This document shows positions 1-9,189 of a stretch of DNA of 64,000 nt, one piece after another. The position numbers and the translations under genes were made by a program. The DNA is from Actinobacteria bacterium IMCC26207. Lineage in GTDB: Bacteria > Actinomycetota > Acidimicrobiia > Acidimicrobiales > Microtrichaceae. The number at the start of each line of letters is the position of its first letter. Position 1 is the first letter of the stretch. The DNA is taken from positions 124,001 through 188,000 of the forward strand of contig LCZK01000006.1 in the NCBI GenBank assembly GCA_001025035.1, read 5' to 3'. Under the pieces are notes generated by a model that was given only the letters and a program-made list of their open reading frames with translations, was not told where the DNA came from and did not search any database.

Positions 1-495
1 AATCTCGCGCTGGGAATACGCACTGTAGATCGTGGGCAAAAACGAGATCAGCAGCCCGACTAACCCGAGTCCGATGAGTGCTTCAAGTATTTCGACCAAG
101 CGAGCCGGGGTGGGATCTGCGCTAGCAAATCCGAGCGTGGTGAGCGATGAGCCCGAGATTTGTATGGCCTCAATCCAACCAATATCGCCCAGTGCCCAAT
201 GCAAAGGCGTAAACCCGATAATGACAAGCACTGCCCATGTCGCGGCAAGCAGTACTAGGCCAACTGGGGCATAACGTTGGAGGAGTTGCTCGCGACGATG
301 GGGAGTTGCTCGGCGCAGCGGCAGGTCAAGTGAGCGGCGGATGGAGAGAAACACCAATGCGGTTAGCTTGGGCCGCTCGCCTCGAGGGACGACCACCGTG
401 CGCAACGCGCTCAGAAGAACCGAGCCAACCAACCACAGCCCAGCGGCCACCAGAAGCGCCGCTCCTGCTGCTTGGGCAATACCGCTCGGCGTCAT
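1..495 (-). CDS. Membrane protein with K+-channel-like pore loop (3' part missing)
   Basis: The reading frame is open from an ATG at 495 to the left edge, giving 165 residues of an incomplete protein. The translation shows an N-terminal membrane segment (about residues 8-30), a basic cytoplasmic stretch, a second membrane segment (about 78-97), then a re-entrant-looking stretch SGSSLTTLGFA and a third hydrophobic segment. A TLGFA sequence between two helices resembles the selectivity-filter region (TVGYG/TLGFG) of two-TM potassium channels, but it is degenerate. An in-frame stop at 571-573 bounds the gene, and ATG 495 is the only ATG/GTG I found upstream. I infer an ion-channel-like membrane protein; ion specificity cannot be judged from this fragment. 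Confidence 0.6.
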   Translation of the reverse strand, partial: MTPSGIAQAAGAALLVAAGLWLVGSVLLSALRTVVVPRGERPKLTALVFLSIRRSLDLPLRRATPHRREQLLQRYAPVGLVLLAATWAVLVIIGFTPLHWALGDIGWIEAIQISGSSLTTLGFASADPTPARLVEILEALIGLGLVGLLISFLPTIYSAYSQREI

Positions 496-548
496 GGCTG
501 CTGAAGGTCCGGATTCATAGCTGGCCCGCCATGCTAGTGCGAACGCTT

Positions 549-962
549 TCAGGCGAGCAGTGCCGGCAGGTCAACTCCCGAGAGTAAATCGACCAAATCA
601 AGCTGATTGAGCTTGGCACCCGAAGGCAGATTTCCGCCCGGGGTGAGCGCATCTACTGCGGTCGGAATAATGCGGGCCAGCCCTTCGGCTACCTGATCAG
701 GTGTTGCCCCTAGGTGTTCGGCAATTGCTGCGATTCGCCCACGGCCAATAGCCCGTTTGACTGAACCCTCATCGGTACGCTCGTTCGGGATCGAACCCAC
801 CCAACTCTCCACTTGGCCTTCATCGCCTGCATCATTGAATCCCGCCAACAAGTCGGCCAACCCATCGGTTCGAATCATCTCACCAAGCTGCGCAACAAGC
901 GCCGTGCCGTCACCAAATTGTTCGCTCAACGATTGGGCCCCCGAGTTGTTTGACTCCGACAT
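549..962 (-). CDS. YidB-like (DUF937) family protein
   Basis: This 137-residue soluble protein has the hallmarks of the YidB/DUF937 family: the early segment GLADLLAGFNDAGDEGQVESWVG and the C-terminal HLGATPDQVAEGLARIIPTAVDALTP. The family's biochemical function is not established. The ATG at 962 is chosen over the adjacent ATG at 965 because a GAGG ribosome-binding site lies five bases before it; the longer frame to 1094 lacks a comparable signal and would add a non-conserved tail. The gene ends 53 bases before the start of the membrane protein at the left edge, on the same strand. The product is rich in acidic residues and has no signal peptide. Confidence 0.8.
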   Translation of the reverse strand: MSESNNSGAQSLSEQFGDGTALVAQLGEMIRTDGLADLLAGFNDAGDEGQVESWVGSIPNERTDEGSVKRAIGRGRIAAIAEHLGATPDQVAEGLARIIPTAVDALTPGGNLPSGAKLNQLDLVDLLSGVDLPALLA

Positions 963-1150
963 CATTGCCTCACTTCTTCTGTTCTTTTGCGCCCACCCGT
1001 GCGGCCCGCTTAGGAAAGTCAGGCTAGTAGGCAGATCCTGGCCATTGGGTTGCAGGGAGGTCGATATACGACCAGTGTGCAACCCAATAGCCAAATGCCA
1101 GGAGCACCTAGATCAGCCTTGCCAACTAGCGCTAGCCAGCAGCAGCCGCG

Positions 1151-2815
1151 CTAGCCAGCAGCGGCAGCGCTCGCCGAATCTCGGTCTGAATCCGGCTGCT
1201 CCTCGGACTTGGCCTCATGCGGCAAGTCTTTGGTGAATGCAAGCGAGAGCAGTGCTAGCAGCGCAGCAGCTAGCAGACCCGTCTTGAGGGCCTGCAGCTG
1301 AGCGGACTCGTAGCTGTCAACAATCGCCGTAGTTGTTTCCTCGTCTAACCCAGCTTCTTGCACCGCCTGCTCAATCTGCGAGGAATCCACGAAGTCCACC
1401 CCAGACTCAACGGCCACACCGACTTGAGCTGACACTTCGGCGCTGATGCGGTCGTCTTGTTCAACCTTGGTAACGAACACTCCGGTCAACCCGGCAAGCA
1501 CGATCGCTCCGATCAGAGCCACACCCAGAGAGGACCCAAGCTGTTGCCCGGTGTACTGCAAACCGCCAGCTTCACCCCGGCCAGATACATCAACTGAGGA
1601 CTGCACCACATTGCCCAACTGCGACACCATCAGGCCCATGCCAATTCCGAGGACCGCCATCGACCCGGCAAACCCAATATTGGCAAGGTCTGGTTTGATG
1701 CTGATGAGCAGCAAGATCGCAGCCAGCATCGTAGTGATAAGCCCGGCACGCACAATTGCCCTCACCGCGAACCTGCTCGAGAGTCGAGAACCTGCAGCAG
1801 ATGCAAGAAGCATGGTGACCGAGACGGGCAACATTTTGATTCCCGTCTCAAGCGCGTTCAGGCCGATCACCAATTGCAAGTACAACGGGATCACAAAGAA
1901 CACGCCCATCAGAATCAGGTTCTGGCTAAACAGGCCAATCAAGCCCGAGCGCAACGGCGGGATCTTCAGCAGGTCAAGGTGTACCAGCGGGTCTGTACCG
2001 ATGGCCTCACGATGACGTTGCCAGCGCAAGAACCCCCACAAGGCGACACCACCTGCAGTGATCACAAAAATGGTGAGCGAGAACCCGAAGATTTCAACGG
2101 GCGAATCCTTGGGTCGCAACCAACCCCAAGAACTGGATTGCAGGACTCCAAGAACAACTAGGCCAAGCCCGGTCGCAGCCAACAAGCTCCCCAAAAAGTC
2201 GAGCCGGGGTGCAGTGCCCGTGCGGGGGGTGTCGGTGATCAGGCGACTCATGGCCAGAATGACGAGCACAAGAATCACTTCACCGACAAAGACCACCCGC
2301 CACGAAAGTTCAGTTGTGGCCCAGCCACCCAGGATGGGGCCCAAGGCAATTCCGGCACCAGCTACCCCGCCTATGACGGCGTAGGCAGCTTTGCGGTCAG
2401 CGCCCTCATAGTTGCCAGCGATCAGCGCCGCGAGAGCTGGCAGAACCAGTGCAGCACCGATCCCCTCCATGACAGACCAACCCAGCGTGAGAATTGCCAC
2501 CGTGGGGGCAACCGCAGTTACCGCCGAACCACAGCCATAGATGGCAAGACCAACAACAAATGCTCGGCGGCGGCCGATGATGTCACCGATTTTGCCGCCT
2601 GTCAGCATGAACATCGCCATGACTAAGCAGTACAAGGTGATCACGGCTTGGATCGTGGTCACCGTGGTGTCGAAATCCTCCACGAGGGTGCTGATCGACA
2701 CGTTCATCACTGACTGATCCAAGACCATGACGAACTGAGCAGTTCCGAGTGCTACCAGCGGCAGCCATCGCTTGTTGCTCTTCGGTACCGACCCCAAAGA
2801 ACTCGCGTTAGACAC
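1151..2815 (-). CDS. DHA2-family MFS drug/proton exporter
   Basis: The 554-residue product looks like an EmrB/QacA-type (DHA2, 14-TM) major facilitator. The first helix carries QFVMVLDQSVMNVSI, followed by GGKIGDIIGRRRAF (motif A) and GPILGGW (motif C). A soluble stretch and a last helix sit near the C terminus. The GTG at 2815 is preferred because GGAGGAG lies five bases upstream; the ATG at 2854 would overlap the preceding gene and has no such site. It follows the alkylsulfatase-like hydrolase by 13 bases on the same strand, so the two are probably one operon, perhaps hydrolysis plus export of an amphipathic compound. Substrate is unknown. Confidence 0.9.
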   Translation of the reverse strand: MSNASSLGSVPKSNKRWLPLVALGTAQFVMVLDQSVMNVSISTLVEDFDTTVTTIQAVITLYCLVMAMFMLTGGKIGDIIGRRRAFVVGLAIYGCGSAVTAVAPTVAILTLGWSVMEGIGAALVLPALAALIAGNYEGADRKAAYAVIGGVAGAGIALGPILGGWATTELSWRVVFVGEVILVLVILAMSRLITDTPRTGTAPRLDFLGSLLAATGLGLVVLGVLQSSSWGWLRPKDSPVEIFGFSLTIFVITAGGVALWGFLRWQRHREAIGTDPLVHLDLLKIPPLRSGLIGLFSQNLILMGVFFVIPLYLQLVIGLNALETGIKMLPVSVTMLLASAAGSRLSSRFAVRAIVRAGLITTMLAAILLLISIKPDLANIGFAGSMAVLGIGMGLMVSQLGNVVQSSVDVSGRGEAGGLQYTGQQLGSSLGVALIGAIVLAGLTGVFVTKVEQDDRISAEVSAQVGVAVESGVDFVDSSQIEQAVQEAGLDEETTTAIVDSYESAQLQALKTGLLAAALLALLSLAFTKDLPHEAKSEEQPDSDRDSASAAAAG

Positions 2816-2828
2816 GTTCTCCTCCAAA

Positions 2829-4079
2829 CTAGTCAGTTGCCTTTTTCCGCTCAATCACAGCCGTCGACTTGAGCACATTGTGTGCCACGAAAGACTGCTC
2901 GCTTGCTGCTCGGGCATCTAAGAGGTCAGCTTTGCGAGCGTGACCTTCTGCCGCGTGTTCTCCGCCGGCGAAAATAACAAAATCAACTAGGTGTAGCGCT
3001 AGCTGCTGATCAGCCCCAGTGCCCGCAGACAACTCGTCCACCCTGGCAAAAATCGATTCACTGCCACCTGTCATGGCCAGAACCTCTGCTGCGATATCTG
3101 CGCGGGTAGAGGGAAAGAGCATGGATGGGTTCCCGTCGTACCAGCCCACATACCGGCGCAGCAGGTCACGCACTGCAAACGAGGTACAGCCATAGAGGGG
3201 CTGAAGATAAGTGCTTTCGGCCAACTCTGCGGGCAATTCAACCTCGTCCAAAATCTGCTCTTGCCACTGGCCTTCATTCAGTCGGCGCACAACTTCGGCG
3301 TCGAGCCACCGGAGCGAAGCAGCAGTCACGCTCAGCATCTCTTCGGCATCCTCGGTGAACACACCTCCGTGTCCACTCACTACTGCCACCGGGTGAACGG
3401 CAGCCATATCTTCGAGCGCCTCGGCCCATTCCAGAACGTATCTCTGCACCCTGAATGGCGTCCCCGCATTTGGCATCGAGGAAACAATGAAGTCGCCTCC
3501 GACGATGACCCGTGCGTCGGGCACCCAAACCCAGGTGTGGTCATCGGTCTCGCCTAGCCCATGGCGGCATTCGATCACTCGATCTCCCAGCCCATCGAGC
3601 TCAAGTCGATCCTCATACGAAATCGTGGGAGGGCAATACTTGGCCTTGCGGACCACATCTCCCCCACCTTCCCCCCAACTTGCAAACTGCAGATCAAAAG
3701 TCTGCGCTAGGTGACCCGAGGTCTTGGCATATCGCTCAAAACGCTTTGCGACGTTGACGTGCCCAACAATCTCTGGGGGCTGATGGCCACGGGCGCGAGC
3801 GTCCTCAAGAATCGCTGGGGTTCCGAATGCATGGTCGTAGTGGCCGTGGGTGTAAATCACGTAGCGAACTTCGAGGTCAGTAATCGCTCGCAGTTCCTCT
3901 ACTACCCGAGGCCCATTAATGAACAGTCCGGGATCAACCACGGCGACACCCTCAGACCCAAGCAGGAACGTCGTGTTGCCAAACCCTGCAAGGAAATACA
4001 CCCCTGGCGCAATCTCTTTCGCTCCACGTGGCCTAGCGGATGCTCCGAGTGCTTCGGGTCCGGGTCGTTGTTCGTTCAT
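2829..4079 (-). CDS. Metallo-beta-lactamase-fold hydrolase, alkylsulfatase-like
   Basis: The 416-residue protein has the MBL metal motif THGHYDHAFG (HxHxDH) near residue 90, later metal-site candidates (HGLGETDDH, GGDF, SGHGG), and a C-terminal region with YGCTSFAVRDLLRRYVGWYDGNPS. That helical segment is characteristic of the dimerisation domain of linear alkylsulfatases (SdsA/BDS1 type). It is shorter than classical alkylsulfatases and has no obvious SCP2-like C-terminal domain or secretion signal. ATG 4079 is chosen because TAAGGT, a possible -10 box, lies seven bases upstream; the same bases contain AAGG. It is divergent from the nitrilase gene (64-base gap) and followed by the DHA2 exporter. 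The sulfatase activity is inferred. Confidence 0.8.
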   Translation of the reverse strand: MNEQRPGPEALGASARPRGAKEIAPGVYFLAGFGNTTFLLGSEGVAVVDPGLFINGPRVVEELRAITDLEVRYVIYTHGHYDHAFGTPAILEDARARGHQPPEIVGHVNVAKRFERYAKTSGHLAQTFDLQFASWGEGGGDVVRKAKYCPPTISYEDRLELDGLGDRVIECRHGLGETDDHTWVWVPDARVIVGGDFIVSSMPNAGTPFRVQRYVLEWAEALEDMAAVHPVAVVSGHGGVFTEDAEEMLSVTAASLRWLDAEVVRRLNEGQWQEQILDEVELPAELAESTYLQPLYGCTSFAVRDLLRRYVGWYDGNPSMLFPSTRADIAAEVLAMTGGSESIFARVDELSAGTGADQQLALHLVDFVIFAGGEHAAEGHARKADLLDARAASEQSFVAHNVLKSTAVIERKKATD

Positions 4080-4143
4080 ATCAGTCACCTTAGCGATCAG
4101 GCTTAGGCCCACTCTTCAATACGATGGGCCTATAGGGTCGAGC

Positions 4144-4974
4144 ATGGCCGATTTGGCGCAGCCCACTGCACAATTCAAGACCCAAGACCTCCTGCCCTCT
4201 GAAGTAACAGTGGCACTAGTCCAACTTTGCTCTGAAGAGACTGAACCAACTGCGGACCGAATCGGGCGAGCGCTGAGCCTTGCGGCCAAAGCCGCTCAGG
4301 GTGCAGACATTGTTGTCCTGCCCGAACTCTGGCTTGCTGGAGCGTTTGACGTGCAGGCCTCAGGGCGTTTGGCGCAACCCTTAGAGGGTCCGCTGGTTCA
4401 ACAGTTCCAAGAACTCGCTGCGCGCAGCCAGACTTGGATTCACATGGGATCGATCGCAGAACGCGACGATGGGCTCACGTTTAACACCTCGGTGCTGATT
4501 GACGCTCGAGGTCGGATCGCCGACACCTACCGCAAGCGCCACCTGTTTGGGTTTGAGGGCGGCGAGCTTGAAGTCATGACTGCCGGCGAGGAACTCGTTA
4601 TTGCCACTACCCCAGCCGGACGGACGGGCCTTGCAACTTGTTACGACCTTCGTTTCCCCGAGCAGTTCCGCAGTCTGGTCGACCTTGGAGCCACCGCATT
4701 TTTTCTGGCATCGGGTTGGCCAGCAGAGCGCATTGAACACTGGCGAATCCTGCTGAAGGCACGAGCTATAGAAAACCAAGCCTGGATGATTGCCTGCAAC
4801 GGGGTCGGCACCCAGTGCGGAACCAAACTGGGAGGCCGCTCGGCGGTCATCGACCCTCTGGGTCATGTGATCGCTGAGGCCGGTACGGAAGAGGAAGTTC
4901 TCTTTGCTCAGGTCAACCCGTCGGCGGCTACAGCCTGGCGAACCGAGTTTCCGGCGCTCATGGATCGGCGCTGA
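4144..4974 (+). CDS. Carbon-nitrogen hydrolase (nitrilase superfamily)
   Basis: The 276-residue protein carries the nitrilase catalytic triad: Glu in VLPELWLAGA, Lys in TYRKRHLFGFEGGE, and Cys in GLATCYDLRFPEQFR. The later ASGWPAERIEHWRILLKARAIENQ is typical of the Nit/omega-amidase branch, so amide hydrolysis (for example an omega-amidase or deaminated-glutathione amidase type reaction) is more likely than nitrile hydrolysis. An ATG at 4144 gives the usual family length; the frame continues upstream to 3919, but that part overlaps the opposite gene and is not nitrilase-like. TATAGG sits seven bases before the ATG. The gene stands alone, divergent from the MBL hydrolase. Confidence 0.9.
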   Translation: MADLAQPTAQFKTQDLLPSEVTVALVQLCSEETEPTADRIGRALSLAAKAAQGADIVVLPELWLAGAFDVQASGRLAQPLEGPLVQQFQELAARSQTWIHMGSIAERDDGLTFNTSVLIDARGRIADTYRKRHLFGFEGGELEVMTAGEELVIATTPAGRTGLATCYDLRFPEQFRSLVDLGATAFFLASGWPAERIEHWRILLKARAIENQAWMIACNGVGTQCGTKLGGRSAVIDPLGHVIAEAGTEEEVLFAQVNPSAATAWRTEFPALMDRR

Positions 4975-5087
4975 TACCGCTTAACCGCCCCAGGCTCGCA
5001 AAAGGGCAGCATTCATCTCTTCACTAATGATAGTAATGGTCTTCAAATCAACGTCACCGACCCGCAACTGACCGAACTGGAGTCCGC

Positions 5088-5528
5088 ATGAAAAAGTTCC
5101 TGACTATCGCAGCCCTCACGACTGCTGTGCTGATGAGCGGGGCCGCATGCAGCAGTTCCGAAGATGCCGCAACCACCACGACAAAGGCCGATGCGGCGGC
5201 GACTTCCAGCACGATGAAAGCCGATAGCGGATCTGATAGCGGATCTGACAGCGGAGCAGATGCAGCCTCCAGTGGCGATCCCGATGTTGACGCATTTTGT
5301 GCGTTGGTGAAAAGCTATTCAGAAGAAATCGCCGCAAACCCCGAGCAGGCCCAGCAAATAGCCGCCAGCTTTCAACCTCAGATGGAGGACCTATCCGCGA
5401 AGATGGAGGAGAAGTACAGCGAAAGCAACCCGCCTCCACCGGCCATAGCTCAGGCATTTGGCAAGTGCCTTTCAGAGTCGGTCTCGATGACAGCGGATGC
5501 AATGAGGGATGCAATGAACGGCGGTTGA
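5088..5528 (+). CDS. Small secreted lipoprotein, unknown function
   Basis: The 146-residue product begins with a lipoprotein signal peptide and lipobox ending in Cys21 (SGAAC). A low-complexity Thr/Ala/Ser linker follows with a short repeat (SGSDSGSDSG, near-identical 12-bp units in the DNA around 5222-5257). The C-terminal domain of about 75 residues is mainly helical and holds two cysteines (in DAFCALV and GKCLSES) that could form a disulfide. GGAG stands five bases before the ATG. I recognise no family. Similar small lipoproteins with Thr-rich linkers are common in actinobacteria. It converges with the FG-GAP gene. Confidence 0.85.
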   Translation: MKKFLTIAALTTAVLMSGAACSSSEDAATTTTKADAAATSSTMKADSGSDSGSDSGADAASSGDPDVDAFCALVKSYSEEIAANPEQAQQIAASFQPQMEDLSAKMEEKYSESNPPPPAIAQAFGKCLSESVSMTADAMRDAMNGG

Positions 5529-5587
5529 AACTGGGCCCTGCAGCCTGCAGAGCAACAAGTGATCCCCAAGAAGCGGACTCAGCTAGT

Positions 5588-7474
5588 TCAGGGTTCTCGC
5601 TTGATCGTGATGACCTGATTGCCCTTCACGTCGCTCAACTGTTGCGCCTTGGATTCACCTGGCCAATACACGTCAACTTTTGCCACCGACTTCCGGTTAC
5701 CTAGGCCAACATGCAGCTCGGGAAGTTTCTGCGATTCATAGGAACCACCAGTCGAGATCTCGGCGACTACTGGCTTCTCGCCGGCCTTGACCGTGACCTC
5801 GACGCGCGCACCGATTCCGTTGCGATTACCCGGAGTTCCCGAATCTTCAAGGCGCACATCTAGCCACCCTCGTGCAGGGGTGTTGTTCTGAAACAACCTT
5901 GGCGGATCTTCGCTCTTGGCCATGATCAAATCAAGGTTTCCATCACGGTTGAAGTCCACGGGAACGAGTCCAAGACCCACCCCGAAATCCTCTAGGCCGA
6001 CTTGGAAGGCAGCATCTTTGTACCCATCTTTCGTTGAGACCCAAAAGCGCATCGGGTCTTTCCTAAAGACGTTGAAATAGTCCTGGGTCCAATCACCGTT
6101 CTCGGGTCGCAAAGCTTCAGCTGCCGAGAACCCGTTTGCCATTGCAACTTCGAGGTTCCCGTCATTTCCAAAGTCCTCAATGGCAGATCCCCAACCCCAC
6201 CACCCGTGGCGAAGCCCGAACTTGTCAGTTGCATCAGTAAATTTCCCATCGCCATTGTTGATATAGAGACGGTTTCCGCTGCATCCGGTGATACTGCTCA
6301 CAATCGGGCAATCGCCAGTCTTGGTTGGGTACGAGATCGATGAGATCAGCCAGTCGGGATCGCCATCGCCGTCAATATCGCGAATGGTCGAACCCATTCC
6401 GTTCTCGTCGGTTCCAACGCCAGCAGACTCGGTGATGTCTTCAAATCTCTTGCCGTCAACATTGCGATACAAGCGACTGGTGCACGCGTCACCCGTGATC
6501 GCCAGATCTGGTCGACCATCGCCATCCACATCGTTCAGAACCGGAGTGAACGCCAGGATCTGGTCGAAGTTCACTCCCCATTCCGCAGTGCCATCGCGAA
6601 AGGTTCCGTCCCCATTGTTGATCCACAGGCGGCTGCGATTGGGCGAACTATTCGGGACTCTCGAGAATCCTTGGCTACGAAATTTCTGAGTGCTCTTGCA
6701 AATATTCCCAGCGCGATCAAAGCGTTCATCACCAGAGGAGGACTCACGCTGTGCCCCTGCAACCGCTGCGCTCTCGGGCACTGCGGTATCCCACTGCACC
6801 GCGACTAAATCAAGGTTGCCATCAGCGTTCACGTCACCCACGGTGAGTCCGTGCACCTGATCCCCGTTGCGCAATTGGCTTGGCGGCGGTTGAAACATAC
6901 CGGCCTCTGCAGTGCTGTCAATAAAAAATCCCGTTCCGTCATTCATGTACAGGCGATCAGACTCGGCGCCGATCGCGGCCATGTACACGTCCACATGCCG
7001 ATCTCCATTGGCATCAAAGAACACCGCAGGGCCGGTTCCGAACTCGGGGTTCTGACCGCCCAGCCCAACCTCTATGTCGGTAAAGGTTCCGTCACCGTTG
7101 TTTCGATACATCGAGTTCGAGTCGCCAACCCGCGACAAGAAGATGTCTGGCCAGCCGTCCTCATCTATGTCGACCACTGATACGGCCGCCGACATTCCAT
7201 CCTCGCCGATTTGATCTCTGGTGCTGTGATCGCGATCTAGACCCGCCGCCTTTGTCACATCAGTAAAGGTGATCCCGTTGATGTCTTTTTCAGGGACTTT
7301 GGCGGTTGGGTCGGGTATCGGTTCAGGAGCTAGGCCAACATCGGCAGAATCGGTGCGGACTTTGGTTGTAGAACTCGTGGTCGATGAACTGTCAGCGTTA
7401 CTACCAGCCGAACAAGCAGAGGCGAACAGACACAACGCCAGAACTACCGCGCGGCCAGTCCTCATGCCCCTCAT
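5588..7474 (-). CDS. FG-GAP/VCBS repeat lipoprotein with ASPIC/UnbV domain (CRTAC1-like)
   Basis: The 628-residue product has a lipobox Cys21 (FASAC), then a chain of FG-GAP-like repeats, each with Asp-rich calcium-loop motifs such as DIDEDGWPDI, DVNADGNLDL, DVDGDGRPDL, DIDGDGDPDW and DFNRDGNLDL. A C-terminal ASPIC/UnbV domain contains GIGARVEVTV, STGGSYESQ and LHVGLG. This is the CRTAC1-type beta-propeller layout of an exported, membrane-anchored, Ca-binding surface protein. Its ATG overlaps the stop of the haloperoxidase gene by four bases (ATGA), so translation of the two is probably coupled. The precise role is unknown; adhesion or partner binding is inferred from the propeller. Confidence 0.92.
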   Translation of the reverse strand: MRGMRTGRAVVLALCLFASACSAGSNADSSSTTSSTTKVRTDSADVGLAPEPIPDPTAKVPEKDINGITFTDVTKAAGLDRDHSTRDQIGEDGMSAAVSVVDIDEDGWPDIFLSRVGDSNSMYRNNGDGTFTDIEVGLGGQNPEFGTGPAVFFDANGDRHVDVYMAAIGAESDRLYMNDGTGFFIDSTAEAGMFQPPPSQLRNGDQVHGLTVGDVNADGNLDLVAVQWDTAVPESAAVAGAQRESSSGDERFDRAGNICKSTQKFRSQGFSRVPNSSPNRSRLWINNGDGTFRDGTAEWGVNFDQILAFTPVLNDVDGDGRPDLAITGDACTSRLYRNVDGKRFEDITESAGVGTDENGMGSTIRDIDGDGDPDWLISSISYPTKTGDCPIVSSITGCSGNRLYINNGDGKFTDATDKFGLRHGWWGWGSAIEDFGNDGNLEVAMANGFSAAEALRPENGDWTQDYFNVFRKDPMRFWVSTKDGYKDAAFQVGLEDFGVGLGLVPVDFNRDGNLDLIMAKSEDPPRLFQNNTPARGWLDVRLEDSGTPGNRNGIGARVEVTVKAGEKPVVAEISTGGSYESQKLPELHVGLGNRKSVAKVDVYWPGESKAQQLSDVKGNQVITIKREP

Positions 7475-9057
7475 GATCTGGCCTGAGTTCCTACATCCGC
7501 CGACTGAAACTCCAGACGCTCTCCTACTGTTTTGAGCTTCTCCGACGGGGCTAAGCCAGCACGCTGAAGCGAACTCGCGGCAACGGACTCACCCAAGGTC
7601 ACCCCACCGGTTGCATCGAAGAAGTAGTGAATCCCCCCGCGAACCCGGCTGTCCGTTGCCTCAGCTGCAGAGTCATAAAACTCCTCGCCGCGTTTTGGAA
7701 TGAGCTGAGCAAGCACCACCGCTGCCGCTGTTGAGTAGCCCGCGTGTCCAGAAACGTACGCTGGGAACGGCGGTGTGAGCAGGGTTGGCAGCCACTGAGG
7801 AGAGAGATCTTTGCGTATGACGGTGACGGGGCGAACAAGGTCGTAGGTGTATTTGGAATCCCAGATAGCCACACTCGCATCAAACATGGCTGTTGAAAGC
7901 ACCGCCAACGCGCTTGCCTGATCGGCCACATCGGTGGTGCGCAGAGCCTCATCGGCAACATCAGTAAGCCAGTAGCCAGGAGGGGTAGAGCTTCCCGGAC
8001 CCATGTCCCAGAACCGCACAATGCGCAGTTGCCGGTCAGTCAGATTGCTACCAACCTTGAGGACTTGCTCTGCAGCGGCACGGAACTCAGCCGAGCCTGG
8101 CTGTGGTGGTGCCGGAGGACGGAACTGGCTTCCCGAGATCAGATTCCATGGACGCCAACTGCCGGCACCTGGTTCAAGTGCAGGCGCAAACATTCCAGGC
8201 GTAGGCACCCAAGAACCATCTTGAGCGCCTGCTGAATCACCCGTCCACGGCGCTGCGCCATCCTGATTGGCATAGGCCAGTGTTGCCGTCCCTACCGAAA
8301 CACCAAGGTTCCAGCCTGCATCGATTTGCGAAGGCCATACTCCTCCGCTGGCTATCAGCCGATCACGAGCTACTTGGCCGAGTTGTTCGAATCGGGGGCA
8401 TTCAACCGGTAGTGCCGAGCAAGCAACCGTCTGCATGGCTGCCGCAGCAACAATCTCTGGTGGCAACGAAGTTGCGGGCAACTCCACGCCCCAGCCATCC
8501 GTACCGGGAATTGGTTTGGCTAGCGCCTTATCGGTTTGGGCGGGCGTCTTTGCGGGCGCAACTGAACTCTGAGCCGCCGCTACCACGGCCTCATGTCCCG
8601 CGACTCCCAGCATCGCTGCAAAGCGAGACATCCGCAGTGGGTTGAGTGATCGGCGGCGTCCCACATCGATGAGCAGATCCATAAAACGAGTTGGCGTTGC
8701 CTCTGAAACTCTCGTATATCCATCGGCCCCGCTCGCTGGCGGTCGAGTTGCTAGCTCTTCACGCAGTTGCTCAAGCGCGGCTACTTCAGCTTGAGGATCG
8801 GGACTGACCGTGACCCCCGCAACGGCTGCTGGTAAATAACTCCATCGCTCCGCTACTGGGGAAAACACGCCAAGCGGCTCGGCTGGCTGCTGGCCAGCTG
8901 CTGTCACCTCGGCTGCTTGAGAACTAGCCGCGTCGATTGCCGAGTCACTCGTGGCTGGCTTCGAGAGCTCTTTGTCAGCTGAGCCTGTGGTGGAGCACGC
9001 AGAAAACAGCAGCGCTAGAACCATCCCCGCCGCCGCTACCCGAGCAACCTTCAACAC
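7471..9057 (-). CDS. Vanadium-dependent haloperoxidase-like lipoprotein (PAP2 fold)
   Basis: The 528-residue product begins with a lipoprotein signal (lipobox Cys21, LFSAC). Its C-terminal half shows the three vanadate/phosphate-binding motifs of the vanadium haloperoxidase/PAP2 superfamily: K-x6-RP in KYTYDLVRP, P-x-x-SGH in PAYVSGHAGYS, and SR-x5-H-x3-D-like VRGGIHYFFD. All candidate ligand residues (Lys, two Arg, Ser, Gly, two His) are present. GTG 9057 is chosen because AAGGGG lies just upstream and the signal peptide starts there; the frame to 9114 adds an implausible N terminus. Halide oxidation is inferred; an acid phosphatase role cannot be excluded. Confidence 0.88.
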   Translation of the reverse strand: MLKVARVAAAGMVLALLFSACSTTGSADKELSKPATSDSAIDAASSQAAEVTAAGQQPAEPLGVFSPVAERWSYLPAAVAGVTVSPDPQAEVAALEQLREELATRPPASGADGYTRVSEATPTRFMDLLIDVGRRRSLNPLRMSRFAAMLGVAGHEAVVAAAQSSVAPAKTPAQTDKALAKPIPGTDGWGVELPATSLPPEIVAAAAMQTVACSALPVECPRFEQLGQVARDRLIASGGVWPSQIDAGWNLGVSVGTATLAYANQDGAAPWTGDSAGAQDGSWVPTPGMFAPALEPGAGSWRPWNLISGSQFRPPAPPQPGSAEFRAAAEQVLKVGSNLTDRQLRIVRFWDMGPGSSTPPGYWLTDVADEALRTTDVADQASALAVLSTAMFDASVAIWDSKYTYDLVRPVTVIRKDLSPQWLPTLLTPPFPAYVSGHAGYSTAAAVVLAQLIPKRGEEFYDSAAEATDSRVRGGIHYFFDATGGVTLGESVAASSLQRAGLAPSEKLKTVGERLEFQSADVGTQARS

Positions 9058-9112
9058 GCTTCCCCTTCTACAAAGAGTCACCCTGCGACAGAAGTCCCCA
9101 CTGCCTGAACCC

Positions 9113-9142
9113 AAGGTATTGCCCTCTGGATGGTATCAGCAA
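9113..9142 (-). promoter_or_regulatory. Candidate sigma-70-type promoter of the haloperoxidase operon
   Basis: On the minus strand, TTGCTG (9137-9142) and TACCTT (9113-9118) are separated by 18 bases and would start transcription near 9105, about 48 bases before GTG 9057. The match to TTGACA/TANNNT is by eye only. The rest of the stretch 9058-9189 shows nothing else I can name. Confidence 0.45.
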
Positions 9143-9189
9143 GGTTTCTTTTACCGGCTGAGAAGGAATTCAGGCCCGGGCTCGAGGTC

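Noticed and set aside
1446..2015. 189-codon open frame on the plus strand
   Set aside because: It lies opposite the conserved membrane core of the DHA2 exporter, encodes low-complexity Pro/Thr/Arg sequence and has no ribosome-binding site. It is a shadow of the real gene.
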